From contig NZ_JBFHIT010000008.1 of assembly GCF_041596335.1 (NCBI RefSeq), positions 1 to 64,000 on the forward strand: a stretch of 64,000 nt of DNA, given 5' to 3'. This document shows, piece after piece, positions 25,059 through 34,194 of this stretch (the stretch's first letter is position 1; each line of letters starts with the position of its first letter). The notes beneath the pieces were generated by a model. That model was not told where the DNA came from. It made no database searches and saw only the letters and a list, made by a program, of their open reading frames with translations. The stretch comes from Mangrovibacterium sp041596335 (GTDB lineage: Bacteria; Bacteroidota; Bacteroidia; Bacteroidales; Prolixibacteraceae). The position numbers were made by a program, and so were the translations under genes.

Positions 25059-27356
25059 ATGAGATCATCGGCTCTAGCAATCATTTTCTTACTTATTTAT
25101 ACGTCACTATCGGCTCAAAAAGTAGCGGTGGTACTCAGCGGTGGCGGAGCTAAAGGACTGGCTCACATCGGCGTAATCCGCGCGCTGGAAGAAAACGACA
25201 TTCCAATTGACTATATTGCCGGGACATCAATGGGAGCAATAGTAGCCGGGCTGTATGCCGCCGGCTATTCGCCCGACGAAATGGAGATCCTTTTCAAGTC
25301 CGATCAGTTTAAGTTTTGGTCAACCGGAATAATACAGGAAGAATACCGCTATTTTTTCAGCAAACTCGAAGAAACGCCATCGTATTTTAGCATCGATCTC
25401 AAAAAACAGGAAGACAAACTAAAAATTCTGTTGCCCACCAATATCATTCCGGAAGAGCAAATGGACTTTGCCTTTATGGAAATGTTTTCGGCTACAAATG
25501 CGGTTTGTAATTACAACTTCAATAATTTATTTGTTCCATTCTTCTGTATCGCCACCGATGTATACGACAACAAAGAAGTTCAATTGTCGTCGGGTGATTT
25601 GGGTGAAGCAATCCGGGCATCCATGACATTTCCGTTCTACTTTAAACCGATCGTGATTGATGGTTCACTTGTTTTTGACGGTGGAATTGTAAATAACTTT
25701 CCGGTTAAAAATGCCCTCGAAACGTTCAATCCCGATATCGTTATCGGACACAAGGTAGCTAACAATGCCATCCGCCCAGATGAAGATGACATGATGGCTC
25801 AACTGGAGAACCTGATCATGCAGAAAACGAACTACCAAATCCCGGGGGACAAGGGAATCCTGATCGAATCTTCCTTCACTGATATTGGTCTGCTTGATTT
25901 CGGGAAAATAGACCAAATCAACCAGACCGGATACGACAATACTATTTCAATAATAGACAGTATTGCCCACCGTATTACAAGACGTACACCGATTAAGGAA
26001 GTTCAGAGCCGACGTGAGGAATTTGAACGAAGAAAGCCGGAATTGAAATTTGAAAACGTACAAGTTGAAGGGATCAGCGACCCACTGCAGCGCAAATATC
26101 TGATACAAAGCATCAAACACCGCTCCGACGTGATCGATTTGGATGAGCTTCGCAAGGAATATTTCAAACTGGTCTCCGATCCGCAAATTAAATCAATCCG
26201 ACCTATTTCCATTTATAATCCGCAAACCGGCTATTTCGACTTGCATCTGAAAGTAAAACCGGAAAATCAACTGGAAATTCAATTCGGTGGCAATGTAAGC
26301 ACAAAACCAATTAACCAAGGATTCCTGAGTTTGGACTACCGCTTTTTTAAAAACCGTGCTTATACTTTAAGCACCAATATCTATTTCGGTCGTATTTACA
26401 GTTCAATTAAAACAGGAGGCAGAATCGATTTTCCAACGAAACTGCCCTTTTATCTTTCCGGCTATCTGACTTTCAACCGGTGGGACTACTACAACACCAG
26501 TAGCGAATTCTTTTTCGAAAATGTTTTAGCTCCTTCCGTTATTTCAAATGAAAACAGCCTGCGTTTCGAGGCAGGAATTCCGATGTGGACACATGGAAAG
26601 CTAATGCTGTCGGCGAGCTTCAACGACATGTCTGACAAATATTACCTCGTACCCCTGATTCTCGAAAGCGACACGCAGGATAAAACAACCTTCAACTCAT
26701 TTTCAAGCTCACTGACATTCGAAGAAAATTCGTTCAACTATAAACAGTTTCCGGACGAAGGCAGGGCTGCGAAACTTGCCGCAACATTCATCACCGGAGA
26801 GGAAGTATTTAAACCAGGAACAAATTCTTCTGAGTCAGAAATCTTCACGGCTAGCCAAAGTAACCACTCGTTCTGGAAGCTTCAGGCCAACTATGACAAA
26901 TACATCAAAATACGTTCAAATTATAAAGTTGGACTGTTCGCGGAAGGTGTTTACAGCAATAAAGAACTGTTTTCAAATTACTATTCAAGTATCCTGAGTG
27001 CACCCGATTTCAGTCCAACCCCATTCAGCAAAACGCTGGTAACAGACAATTTTAGGGCGAACCGCTATGTTGCCGGCGGACTGAAAACTGTTTTAAACCT
27101 AAGCGATCAGCTGCATTTTAGGATGGAAGGTTATGGATTTTTGCCCATGCGAAAAATCGCCAGCGATGAAAACAGCTTGGCTACTTATAGCGACTTTTCG
27201 CCTAAAGAGACAAAAATAATGGGACTTGGAGGTTTGGTTTATCAGTCGGCCGCCGGCCCAATCAGCCTCACTCTAAACTACCTGGAAAACGAAAACACCA
27301 AGTGGTACCTGGTGTTTAGTTTTGGATATGTTTTGTTTAATAAGCGCGGATACTAG
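25059..27356 (+). CDS. Patatin-like phospholipase fused to an outer-membrane beta-barrel
   Basis: A 765-residue exported protein (signal peptide ends SLSAQ). Residues 20 to about 300 are a patatin lipase domain: oxyanion motif GGGAKG (28-33), nucleophile Ser57 in GTSMG and catalytic Asp207 in DGGIVNNFP. Residues about 315-390 resemble a POTRA-type domain (FENVQVEGISDPLQRKYLIQSI). The remaining half has the alternating aromatic strands of a BamA/Omp85 barrel and ends in an aromatic residue. The layout is that of type Vd (PlpD-like) autotransporters, in which the barrel carries the lipase to the surface or anchors it. The catalytic dyad is intact. It converges on the next gene with only an 18-base gap. 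Confidence 0.87.
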   Translation: MRSSALAIIFLLIYTSLSAQKVAVVLSGGGAKGLAHIGVIRALEENDIPIDYIAGTSMGAIVAGLYAAGYSPDEMEILFKSDQFKFWSTGIIQEEYRYFFSKLEETPSYFSIDLKKQEDKLKILLPTNIIPEEQMDFAFMEMFSATNAVCNYNFNNLFVPFFCIATDVYDNKEVQLSSGDLGEAIRASMTFPFYFKPIVIDGSLVFDGGIVNNFPVKNALETFNPDIVIGHKVANNAIRPDEDDMMAQLENLIMQKTNYQIPGDKGILIESSFTDIGLLDFGKIDQINQTGYDNTISIIDSIAHRITRRTPIKEVQSRREEFERRKPELKFENVQVEGISDPLQRKYLIQSIKHRSDVIDLDELRKEYFKLVSDPQIKSIRPISIYNPQTGYFDLHLKVKPENQLEIQFGGNVSTKPINQGFLSLDYRFFKNRAYTLSTNIYFGRIYSSIKTGGRIDFPTKLPFYLSGYLTFNRWDYYNTSSEFFFENVLAPSVISNENSLRFEAGIPMWTHGKLMLSASFNDMSDKYYLVPLILESDTQDKTTFNSFSSSLTFEENSFNYKQFPDEGRAAKLAATFITGEEVFKPGTNSSESEIFTASQSNHSFWKLQANYDKYIKIRSNYKVGLFAEGVYSNKELFSNYYSSILSAPDFSPTPFSKTLVTDNFRANRYVAGGLKTVLNLSDQLHFRMEGYGFLPMRKIASDENSLATYSDFSPKETKIMGLGGLVYQSAAGPISLTLNYLENENTKWYLVFSFGYVLFNKRGY

Positions 27357-27374
27357 GGTTTCCAGTTATTGCAC

Positions 27375-28829
27375 CTATTTGTTTTTATACAATCGAACCC
27401 AATCAATCTCAAAATAATGAGGCAACGATCGTGGTGTTTCAACCACAATTGAGCTCATATTGATCCGAAGCGGTGAATCAGGAACATTTTGCTGAACACT
27501 GTAAATTTCATGGTTATTGATTGTCCAGCAAATTCGGCCTTGCCCCCACTCCATCCGGAAAATATAAAATTGCCCGGCAGACAATCCACCAAGCGACTCG
27601 CTGCCATTGGTATTATTGTTCTGGCTCAGCCCCAATTGACAAACTGTTCCGGCTTCCAGCAAATTTAGACGATAATTGTTCTGATCGTCCGACAAGTAAA
27701 AAAGATCAACCAATTGTTTATTGGGTTGATATCTAATTTTGGCTTCCAACACTCCGCTTTTTAACTGAAAGCTTTCCGCACTGCAAATCATTCCGGCAGA
27801 ATAATCGAAACTAACGGGGATAAAACCGATCGGAAAGTTCCAGACGAACGAATCGACTTTTTCCCGCTTTACGGCCAGTTTTAGTGAGCTACCGGCTTGC
27901 AAAATGTTTTCTCCATTCGTATAGCCCTGCAAATCGCCGGCTTTCGAAAAGTTCTTCCCAACAGTCCTTTCCGCCATCACACTAATGGACTTCCATTTGC
28001 TTTTATCCAGCTCTCCTTTTTCAAAATGATCCTCGAGCAAAAGCTCATGATTGACGAAAAAACTGAATTCGTTTGTGTTTTTATATTTATCGTACACCTG
28101 GAAACGCGGTTCCGATTTCATAGCCAAATATGTTTTCTCTTTTTGAGAAGCTTCGCTTTTTTCCCATCGATCGGTATCTTCCAGAAAAGCTTTACGCGAT
28201 TGAAACGCTTCCGTTTCTATCTCTTTTTTAAGCTCTTCATACCTAACCCTTTTGTGCGAATTTACCATCTCTTTGTAGTGCTTATGCATCTTACTTGATG
28301 GATATTCAGTCCAGAACAATACGTCCTCTGAATTTGAGAGCTTCCGGAAGGTCTCATACTTTCGACCTGCTTCCGATTGCTCAAAACTCACAGAGTCTTC
28401 GGTTTTATCCAAGGCTTCGAAAGCAGCTTTGTCCGATTCAAATTGCTTACTCCCAACGTAATCCCGCAATGCTACAAACTCCTTAATCGTGTCACTCTTT
28501 TCCAGCAATTTAAACTTTTGGAAATCGGCAGAATTTAGGGCCACATAAAAATCTTTCAATTTCGCATCCGATTCCAACTTTTTAAACTCACTCAGCAGTT
28601 TCGCTTCCGGGCTACCGGCAAACTTTAATGCTTTAGTCTCCGACTTCTCTTTTTTGAATGCCTCTGAATTGACATACTGATCCAATTCCTGATAGGGTTT
28701 TAAGTCCTCCGACTGCTGAAGCTCCGTATACAACTGAAAATCAGCCCATAATTGATCGCGTTTCGCTTCCACTTTAGCGGTATTTTTAAGCCCTCTAAAA
28801 GTGCTGAGAAAAAAGAGTTTAAATGACAT
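27375..28829 (-). CDS. Uncharacterised protein: three charged helical repeats plus GH16/concanavalin-like domain
   Basis: A 484-residue protein not recognised as a named family. Residues about 41-255 contain three diverged repeats of roughly 65-80 residues (about 41-112, 113-191, 192-255). Each has an F/Y-xx-L-xx-Y/E-V/I-x-S/T-xxx-F-xxx-K core (YQELDQYVNSEAF, FVALRDYVGSKQF, YEELKKEIETEAF), a later S-x-E segment and high Lys/Glu content, so they are probably helical. Residues about 265-484 look like a concanavalin-type beta-sandwich of the GH16/laminin-G kind (LLLEDHFEKGELDKSKW at its start, PHYFEIDWVRLYKNK at its end). The GH16 catalytic ExDxE motif is not seen, so binding rather than hydrolysis is likely. 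No clear signal peptide is visible. Divergent from the C26-like gene. Confidence 0.7.
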   Translation of the reverse strand: MSFKLFFLSTFRGLKNTAKVEAKRDQLWADFQLYTELQQSEDLKPYQELDQYVNSEAFKKEKSETKALKFAGSPEAKLLSEFKKLESDAKLKDFYVALNSADFQKFKLLEKSDTIKEFVALRDYVGSKQFESDKAAFEALDKTEDSVSFEQSEAGRKYETFRKLSNSEDVLFWTEYPSSKMHKHYKEMVNSHKRVRYEELKKEIETEAFQSRKAFLEDTDRWEKSEASQKEKTYLAMKSEPRFQVYDKYKNTNEFSFFVNHELLLEDHFEKGELDKSKWKSISVMAERTVGKNFSKAGDLQGYTNGENILQAGSSLKLAVKREKVDSFVWNFPIGFIPVSFDYSAGMICSAESFQLKSGVLEAKIRYQPNKQLVDLFYLSDDQNNYRLNLLEAGTVCQLGLSQNNNTNGSESLGGLSAGQFYIFRMEWGQGRICWTINNHEIYSVQQNVPDSPLRINMSSIVVETPRSLPHYFEIDWVRLYKNK

Positions 28830-28954
28830 TTTATGCGGTTTTAGATACGTATTAGTTCAGCTAAAAATAATAATAAAAATATACTTCCTTCGTTTTTTCA
28901 GTTGTCACCGAAAAAGATTATTTTCATCACTAAATCTAAAAAAGTACGCTCAAC

Positions 28955-30058
28955 ATGAAAGTCAAAAGAATATTCGTTCAATTCTTATTGATCTTTAGCT
29001 TTTTCATCTCGACCCCCGTTTTTGCCCAAAATTTCTTTAATACAGATTACGATCCTGAAAAATCGTACATTCTTATGACAAATCCGACGGTAGAGAACAT
29101 TGAAAGAATCAGATATTTGCTCGATAAGCGCTTACTTTTCGTAGGAGAAACGGAATTTATCGGAATTTATTTTTACGCTGAACGATATGATTATTCACAA
29201 ACGATTCGATACATCCGCGACAACAACCTTGAAAAATTTCATTTACAACGTCTTACAGGAACATTGACGATTGATAATATTTTTGAACCCAACGATTTCA
29301 CGAACAATTTCGATATCATGTTTAGCCAGTCTGAGGGGATTTTTCTTTTTGGAGGGCCCGATATTCAACCCGAAGCATATGGCGAAACGAGGACGCTGTC
29401 GGAAGTAACCGACCCCAATCGACACTTGATGGAACTTTCATTCGCTTTCCACTTACTAGGCAGCAACAAAAATCTCAATTTTACGCCTTTTCTCGAACGG
29501 AACCCAAAATACTTTGTTATTGGCATCTGTTTAGGTATGCAAACAATGAATGTGGCCACCGGTGGAACGATGGTACAGGATATTCCTTCGGAATTGTATT
29601 CTGCAAATACTCCACAAGAAATTGTACAACTCGATCGTGATGATATTCACCGTAACTACTGGCAGGAAATCTTCGACAATCCTCAGCTAATGCCCTATAA
29701 CTTTCATCCTTTAAGGCTCGAGATTGATGGTTTTTTTCAGAAAGAAGTCCGCTGGAAAGGAAATATATCCCCCAAAGTATTAAGTTCACATCACCAGGCA
29801 GTTGAAAACCTGAACGATTGCTGGGAAGTAACAGCCAGATCGATGGATGGTAAAGTAATTGAAGGATTCCGCCATAAAAAATATCCCAATGTAATTGGAA
29901 TTCAGTTCCATCCCGAAGTTCCTTCGCTGTACGAACGAAAAGGAGAGTACAAATTTTCGCCTCGCGATGTGCCTCAAAACTTCTACGACATCGTTGGCCG
30001 TAGTGGTCAAAAGTTTCACAAATTATTCTGGAAACGAGTTTCAAAAGCAATTAATTAA
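28955..30058 (+). CDS. Exported class I glutamine-amidotransferase-like hydrolase (peptidase C26 / PuuD-like)
   Basis: A 367-residue protein with a clear signal peptide (ends PVFAQ). From about residue 125 it has the gamma-glutamyl hydrolase/PuuD layout: LFGGPDIQPEAYGE, the nucleophile Cys192 in GICLGMQ, SSHHQAVENL, and His319 with Glu321 in IQFHPE. Class I amidotransferase domains with this triad usually act in the cytoplasm on gamma-glutamyl amides; an exported, stand-alone version would hydrolyse an extracytoplasmic gamma-glutamyl compound. The N-terminal 100 residues (residues 25-120) are not recognised. The substrate is unknown. Confidence 0.8.
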   Translation: MKVKRIFVQFLLIFSFFISTPVFAQNFFNTDYDPEKSYILMTNPTVENIERIRYLLDKRLLFVGETEFIGIYFYAERYDYSQTIRYIRDNNLEKFHLQRLTGTLTIDNIFEPNDFTNNFDIMFSQSEGIFLFGGPDIQPEAYGETRTLSEVTDPNRHLMELSFAFHLLGSNKNLNFTPFLERNPKYFVIGICLGMQTMNVATGGTMVQDIPSELYSANTPQEIVQLDRDDIHRNYWQEIFDNPQLMPYNFHPLRLEIDGFFQKEVRWKGNISPKVLSSHHQAVENLNDCWEVTARSMDGKVIEGFRHKKYPNVIGIQFHPEVPSLYERKGEYKFSPRDVPQNFYDIVGRSGQKFHKLFWKRVSKAIN

Positions 30059-30097
30059 ACACTTACAGCTTTCTACCCGACATTCTTTAAAAAATTC

Positions 30098-30105
30098 TAT
30101 TTTTG
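30098..30105 (+). promoter_or_regulatory. -7 box of prfC
   Basis: TATTTTTG matches TAnnTTTG and predicts a start near 30111, about 94 bases before the prfC ATG. No -33 TTTG is evident. Confidence 0.5.
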
Positions 30106-30204
30106 CAGCTCAAATTCGACAAGCTTTGGCTTGATCTGAAGATACAAACTGATCGTTGAAAGACGCGTTTGTACACCGCTAATTGCAATAATAATTTACC
30201 GTTT

Positions 30205-31779
30205 ATGGGTTTTAAAGAAGAGATTAAACGTCGCAGAACATTCGGAATTGTCAGCCATCCCGATGCCGGGAAAACTACACTAACTGAAAAACTACTGTTA
30301 TTTGGTGGAGCAATCCGGGTTGCAGGTGCTGTGAAAAGCAATAAAATTAAAAAAGGAGCCACCTCCGACTTTATGGAAATTGAAAGGCAGCGGGGTATCT
30401 CGGTTGCCACTTCTGTAATGGGATTTGAGTACCGCGGATACAAAGTAAATATTCTTGATACGCCTGGTCACCAGGACTTTCAGGAAGATACTTTCAGAAC
30501 GCTAACTGCGGTTGACAGCGTTATTATCGTGATTGACGCGGCAAAAGGGGTGGAACCGCAAACCGAGAAGCTGATGAACGTTTGCCGTATGCGCAAGACC
30601 CCGGTGATTGTCTTCATCAACAAACTCGACCGCCCTGCCCGTGACACTTTTACCCTGCTGGATGAAATTGAAGATCAACTGAAAATCAAAACCCGCCCCT
30701 TAAGCTGGCCAATCAATAGCGGTGACGAATTTAAGGGAGTATATAATATATATAAACGTAGCCTCAACTTATTTGATGCCAACGTACAGGAAATAGAGCC
30801 CGGCTTTTTGTTTGAGGACATCAACGATCCGGAACTTGAAAAACACATTGGTGACGATGCCAACGAACTGCGTGAAGAACTGGAATTGGTAGAAGGCGTT
30901 TATCCTGAGTTTGATGTAAACAATTATCTGGACGGCGACTTAGCTCCGGTATTCTTTGGTAGTGCACTTTACAATTTTGGGGTACAGGAATTGCTGGATG
31001 CCTTTGTTGAAATAGCACCAAGCCCTCGCCCCAGCGTTACCGAAGAACGCGAAATAAAGCCTGATGAAGAAACACTCGCCGGCTTTGTTTTTAAAATCCA
31101 TGCCAACATCGACCCAAACCATCGGAGCCGTATTGCTTTCCTCAAGATATGCTCCGGAAAGTTTGAACGGAACGCGGTTTACAAGCACATTCGATCCGGA
31201 AAAAACATACGAATATCGAGCCCTACGGCTTTTATGGCGTCTCAAAAAGAAGTGGTTGATGAAGCTTTCCCGGGAGATATCATCGGGATACCAGACACCG
31301 GAAATTTCGTCATTGGCGATACGTTAACCTCGGGTGAAGACGTGCACTTTAAAGGCTTACCGAGCTTTAGCCCGGAAATGTTCCGTTACATTGAAAATGC
31401 CGATCCGATGAAATCGAAGCAATTGGCAAAAGGAATTGACCAGCTAATGGAGGAAGGTGTAGCCCAGCTTTTCACCAGCCAGTTCAATGGCCGTAAGATT
31501 ATTGGCACCGTAGGACAATTACAGTTCGAAGTTATTCAATACCGACTGGAACACGAATACAATGCGAAATGTCGTTTCGAAATGTTATCGATGCACAAGG
31601 CCTGTTGGATTGAATGCGACGATCCAAAAATGCTGATAGAGTTTAAAAAACGAAAACACCAGAAAATGGCTGTTGATAAACGCGGACGCGATGTGTTTAT
31701 GGCTGATTCGGCCTTCATCTTACAAATGACACAGAGCGAATTCAAAGATATTAAGTTCCATTTCACCAGCGAATTCTAG
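30205..31779 (+). CDS. prfC: Peptide chain release factor 3
   Basis: A 524-residue translational GTPase from ATG 30205 (MGFKEEIKRRRTFGIVSHPDAGKTT). The frame extends 12 codons upstream to a TTG, but the ATG with its typical RF3 N-terminus is preferred. G1 is SHPDAGKTT, G3 DTPGHQDF and G4 NKLD; the switch region is ATSDFMEIERQRGISVATSV. C-terminal RF3 motifs include FTSQFNGRKIIGTVGQLQFEV. It removes RF1/RF2 from the ribosome after termination. It is an independent gene with its own promoter, followed by a large palindrome. Confidence 0.96.
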   Translation: MGFKEEIKRRRTFGIVSHPDAGKTTLTEKLLLFGGAIRVAGAVKSNKIKKGATSDFMEIERQRGISVATSVMGFEYRGYKVNILDTPGHQDFQEDTFRTLTAVDSVIIVIDAAKGVEPQTEKLMNVCRMRKTPVIVFINKLDRPARDTFTLLDEIEDQLKIKTRPLSWPINSGDEFKGVYNIYKRSLNLFDANVQEIEPGFLFEDINDPELEKHIGDDANELREELELVEGVYPEFDVNNYLDGDLAPVFFGSALYNFGVQELLDAFVEIAPSPRPSVTEEREIKPDEETLAGFVFKIHANIDPNHRSRIAFLKICSGKFERNAVYKHIRSGKNIRISSPTAFMASQKEVVDEAFPGDIIGIPDTGNFVIGDTLTSGEDVHFKGLPSFSPEMFRYIENADPMKSKQLAKGIDQLMEEGVAQLFTSQFNGRKIIGTVGQLQFEVIQYRLEHEYNAKCRFEMLSMHKACWIECDDPKMLIEFKKRKHQKMAVDKRGRDVFMADSAFILQMTQSEFKDIKFHFTSEF

Positions 31780-31793
31780 AATTTACAATAGCT

Positions 31794-31847
31794 ATTCAAA
31801 GCAAATGAGGGTTTCACATCGATGTGAAACCCTCATTTGCTTTGAAT
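31794..31847. terminator. Perfect 54-bp palindrome between convergent genes (bidirectional terminator)
   Basis: Each arm is 27 bases; the centre lies between 31820 and 31821 (CATC/GATG). The palindrome has no mismatch and no spacer, so a transcript from either strand would form a very long hairpin. It begins 15 bases after the prfC stop and lies about 185 bases before the stop of the converging gene. T-runs are short on both sides. The rest of the gap to 32032 shows no feature. Confidence 0.75.
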
Positions 31848-32032
31848 TCGATCTGATCGCTTAATCGGAATGGGCTGAATAAAAGTGCAGCTGCAAAAAA
31901 ACAACGATTGCCAATGCCATTTTGCTCGCTTCGTCAATGCGTCACAACAAAATAAGCTGGCGCATTTTAGCTCGGGATTTAAAAAAAAGCGTCACCGAAT
32001 TGATGCAAAATGATTTGGAATGAATTCCTTGA

Positions 32033-33100
32033 TCATTCGATTTTCATCAACTTTGCCGGTTTGCTCTCGCCTGCTGGCGTAATTAGTGTGAGAAAATAAA
32101 GCCCGGCCTTCAGGGACGAGATGCTGAACTCTGTTCGTTGTTCATTCAAGCTCATTACTTTCTGGCCTATTTTGTTGTATATGCTAATGCCTGAAAAATT
32201 TGCAGCTAGTTTACCGCTTATTTTCACCGTGTTGGTTGCCGGATTCGGAATCAAAACAAATTCCTCAACATCAACAATATTATCAGCTGCCGCTGTAGTA
32301 ATGAGCTCATTAATACTGAAGCTGGCAAAAAGCACCTCTTCATCACGCAGGTCGCTTACATTATTCAAGCTGCGGTAAATCCCCCACTTGGGGCGAAGAA
32401 AACTTGCTCCTTCTTTATACGTGTTCAACGAATTATTTTCGTAGGAAAGCAGCACCGTGCCACCGTCGACGGTCTTTATGGTTACACTGTAACTGCCCAC
32501 TGTAGCGAAAGAAACCGATTCGGTTACTTCCACCCAAACACCCTTAAAGGGGGTAAGATCTACCGATGTTAGTGTTGTTTGTGTAGACTCTGCTGCATAA
32601 CGAAGCTCCAGTTTGTCGGGCGTACCTTTGCGGGTTGTAAACGTAATCAGCGGCATATCCTCGTACTCTCCGCCAACGCCTTTTAATTGATGTATATGAG
32701 TAAAACTGGAAGAAGACTGAAAACCTTCAGGCAGTTTGAACTTCCAATTGTACACAACAGTTTCTCCAATAACCGCTTTTAAATTATCGGGCGACTGGTC
32801 ATAGGTCTTTATCTCATTGCGTTGTCTGTCGAATTTTTCACATCGATCGTTATCAATATTGGCATGAATGAAAAACCGAAAAACATTCGTATTCAAATCA
32901 TTATCAAACACCTCATCAATATGTCGCCCAAAATCAAGATGACCGCAATCTGGTGTCTCTACTGCTGTATACCCGGGGGCCAAAACCGAGTTTATCAGCT
33001 CATAGGTATCTCCCGGGCCATTGGCATCCAACACCACTTGAGCAGTAGCGATCTGGCCAAGTCCCCCAAAAATCATTATTCCGGCAATAAGTCGTTTCAT
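32033..33100 (-). CDS. Secreted polysaccharide-lyase-like protein with T9SS sorting domain
   Basis: A 355-residue exported protein (signal peptide ends IATAQ). Residues about 70-260 look like a jelly-roll polysaccharide lyase of the glucuronan/heparin-lyase-like group: FDRQRNEIKTYDQSP (basic and acidic active-site-type residues), VVYNWKFKLPEGF, FTHIHQLKG, LITFTTRKGTPDKLELRY and PKWGIYRSL. Residues about 280-355 are a T9SS type A C-terminal domain (FVLIPNPATNTVKISGK, LKAGLYFL). It would act on an acidic glycan at or beyond the surface. The lyase call is from motif memory and moderately certain. It stands alone, without SusCD or other glycan genes beside it. Confidence 0.65.
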   Translation of the reverse strand: MKRLIAGIMIFGGLGQIATAQVVLDANGPGDTYELINSVLAPGYTAVETPDCGHLDFGRHIDEVFDNDLNTNVFRFFIHANIDNDRCEKFDRQRNEIKTYDQSPDNLKAVIGETVVYNWKFKLPEGFQSSSSFTHIHQLKGVGGEYEDMPLITFTTRKGTPDKLELRYAAESTQTTLTSVDLTPFKGVWVEVTESVSFATVGSYSVTIKTVDGGTVLLSYENNSLNTYKEGASFLRPKWGIYRSLNNVSDLRDEEVLFASFSINELITTAAADNIVDVEEFVLIPNPATNTVKISGKLAANFSGISIYNKIGQKVMSLNEQRTEFSISSLKAGLYFLTLITPAGESKPAKLMKIE

Positions 33101-33594
33101 CGTTTAATAATTTGTGTTATAATTTTCTGACGCGTTCCCAATTGAAGGTCGGGAGCTCACAGGCTACTCAATGACGGTCATTTTCTTTCGCTCTTATGTA
33201 CGAGTCATCATGTTCGATCCCAAGCCTATAGTCCTCGTTTTTTTTGCTGTGAATATAGAAAACAAAAATTCAATCACAAATTCCCAGCGAAGTGTCAGCC
33301 TCCCGTATCATTAGTCATAAAAGAGTTCGTTTTTTTGGGTCTGCAAGTCGAAAGGTGAAGCGAAAAGCAATCGCAAGGTAAAGACCGACGTTGAAGATTT
33401 CATCAGGCTTGTAAACCTCAAATGCCTCATGTTGTTTCTGGCAGTGCGTACGCGGCCCAAACCTCAACTTATTCCGATCACAATCATTGACTTGCTGCCT
33501 CTGTGTACTTGTTTTCCGGCGCTAACCAGCCATGCAGATGGGGAATTATGATAAAATAGTTCCTGCTTTTTTATTTACCAAACACGATTTTGCA
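33101..33594. other. Intergenic region without recognisable gene
   Basis: About 490 bases upstream of the polysaccharide-lyase-like gene. I found no clear -7 box for that gene, no repeat, no RNA fold and no convincing small frame. Confidence 0.45.
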
Positions 33595-33602
33595 TTATAT
33601 TC
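33595..33602 (+). promoter_or_regulatory. Candidate -7 box of the UPF0316 gene
   Basis: TATATTCG differs by one base from TAnnTTTG and predicts a start near 33608. It lies inside the longest frame, which supports the downstream ATG at 33625 as the true start. Confidence 0.45.
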
Positions 33603-33624
33603 GCAGCAACCAGCTTGTGCAACC

Positions 33625-34194
33625 ATGACCGATTTTTATCATTCCGACCTTTTTTCTTATGTGGTTTTACCACTTATGATCGTGCTCGCCCGCATCAGCG
33701 ATGTTACTGTTGGCACCTTGCGAATTGTGATGGTCTCTAAAGGCCAAAAACGGATTGCTCCACTACTCGGCTTCTTTGAAGTAATCATATGGTTGGTTAC
33801 CATGAGTAAAATTATCCAAAACATCGACAACTGGGTAGCCTACGTCGCTTATGGGGCAGGCTTTGCTGCGGGAAACTATATCGGGCTGATAATAGAAGAG
33901 AAACTGGCGGTCGGTATCGTTCATCTTCAAATCATTACCCGCACCAATGCCGACAACCTGATTGCCAAACTTAAAGCGAAGGGATACGGAATTACATATC
34001 ACGACGCCTACGGCGCCAACGAAAAAGTGGCTGTCATCTACTCAATCATAAAGCGAGGAGACATTACCCAGGTCATTGAGATTATCCGAACCTACAATCC
34101 CAACGCTTTTTATTCCATCGAGGAAGTCAAATTTGTAAGCCGCGGAGTTGAATCGACTGCCAAATCGTTAGGAAGTTGGCGGAAAGGAAAATAA
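33625..34194 (+). CDS. UPF0316 membrane protein (DUF2179-containing)
   Basis: A 189-residue protein from ATG 33625, the start expected for the family; a longer frame from 33532 would carry 31 non-conserved residues. Three hydrophobic segments (LPLMIVLARISDVTVGTLRI, APLLGFFEVIIWLVTMSKI, VAYGAGFAAGNYIGLIIEE) precede a soluble domain (LQIITRTNADNLIAKLKAKGYGITY, VIYSIIKRGDITQVIEII, FYSIEEVKFVSRG). The motif ARISDVTVGTLRIV is diagnostic of UPF0316. Function is unknown. The 284-base gap after it holds nothing recognised. Confidence 0.88.
   Translation: MTDFYHSDLFSYVVLPLMIVLARISDVTVGTLRIVMVSKGQKRIAPLLGFFEVIIWLVTMSKIIQNIDNWVAYVAYGAGFAAGNYIGLIIEEKLAVGIVHLQIITRTNADNLIAKLKAKGYGITYHDAYGANEKVAVIYSIIKRGDITQVIEIIRTYNPNAFYSIEEVKFVSRGVESTAKSLGSWRKGK

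Noticed and set aside
33205..33235. GTTCGATCCC resembling a tRNA T-loop
   Set aside because: The flanking bases do not pair and no acceptor, D or anticodon arm can be built around it.
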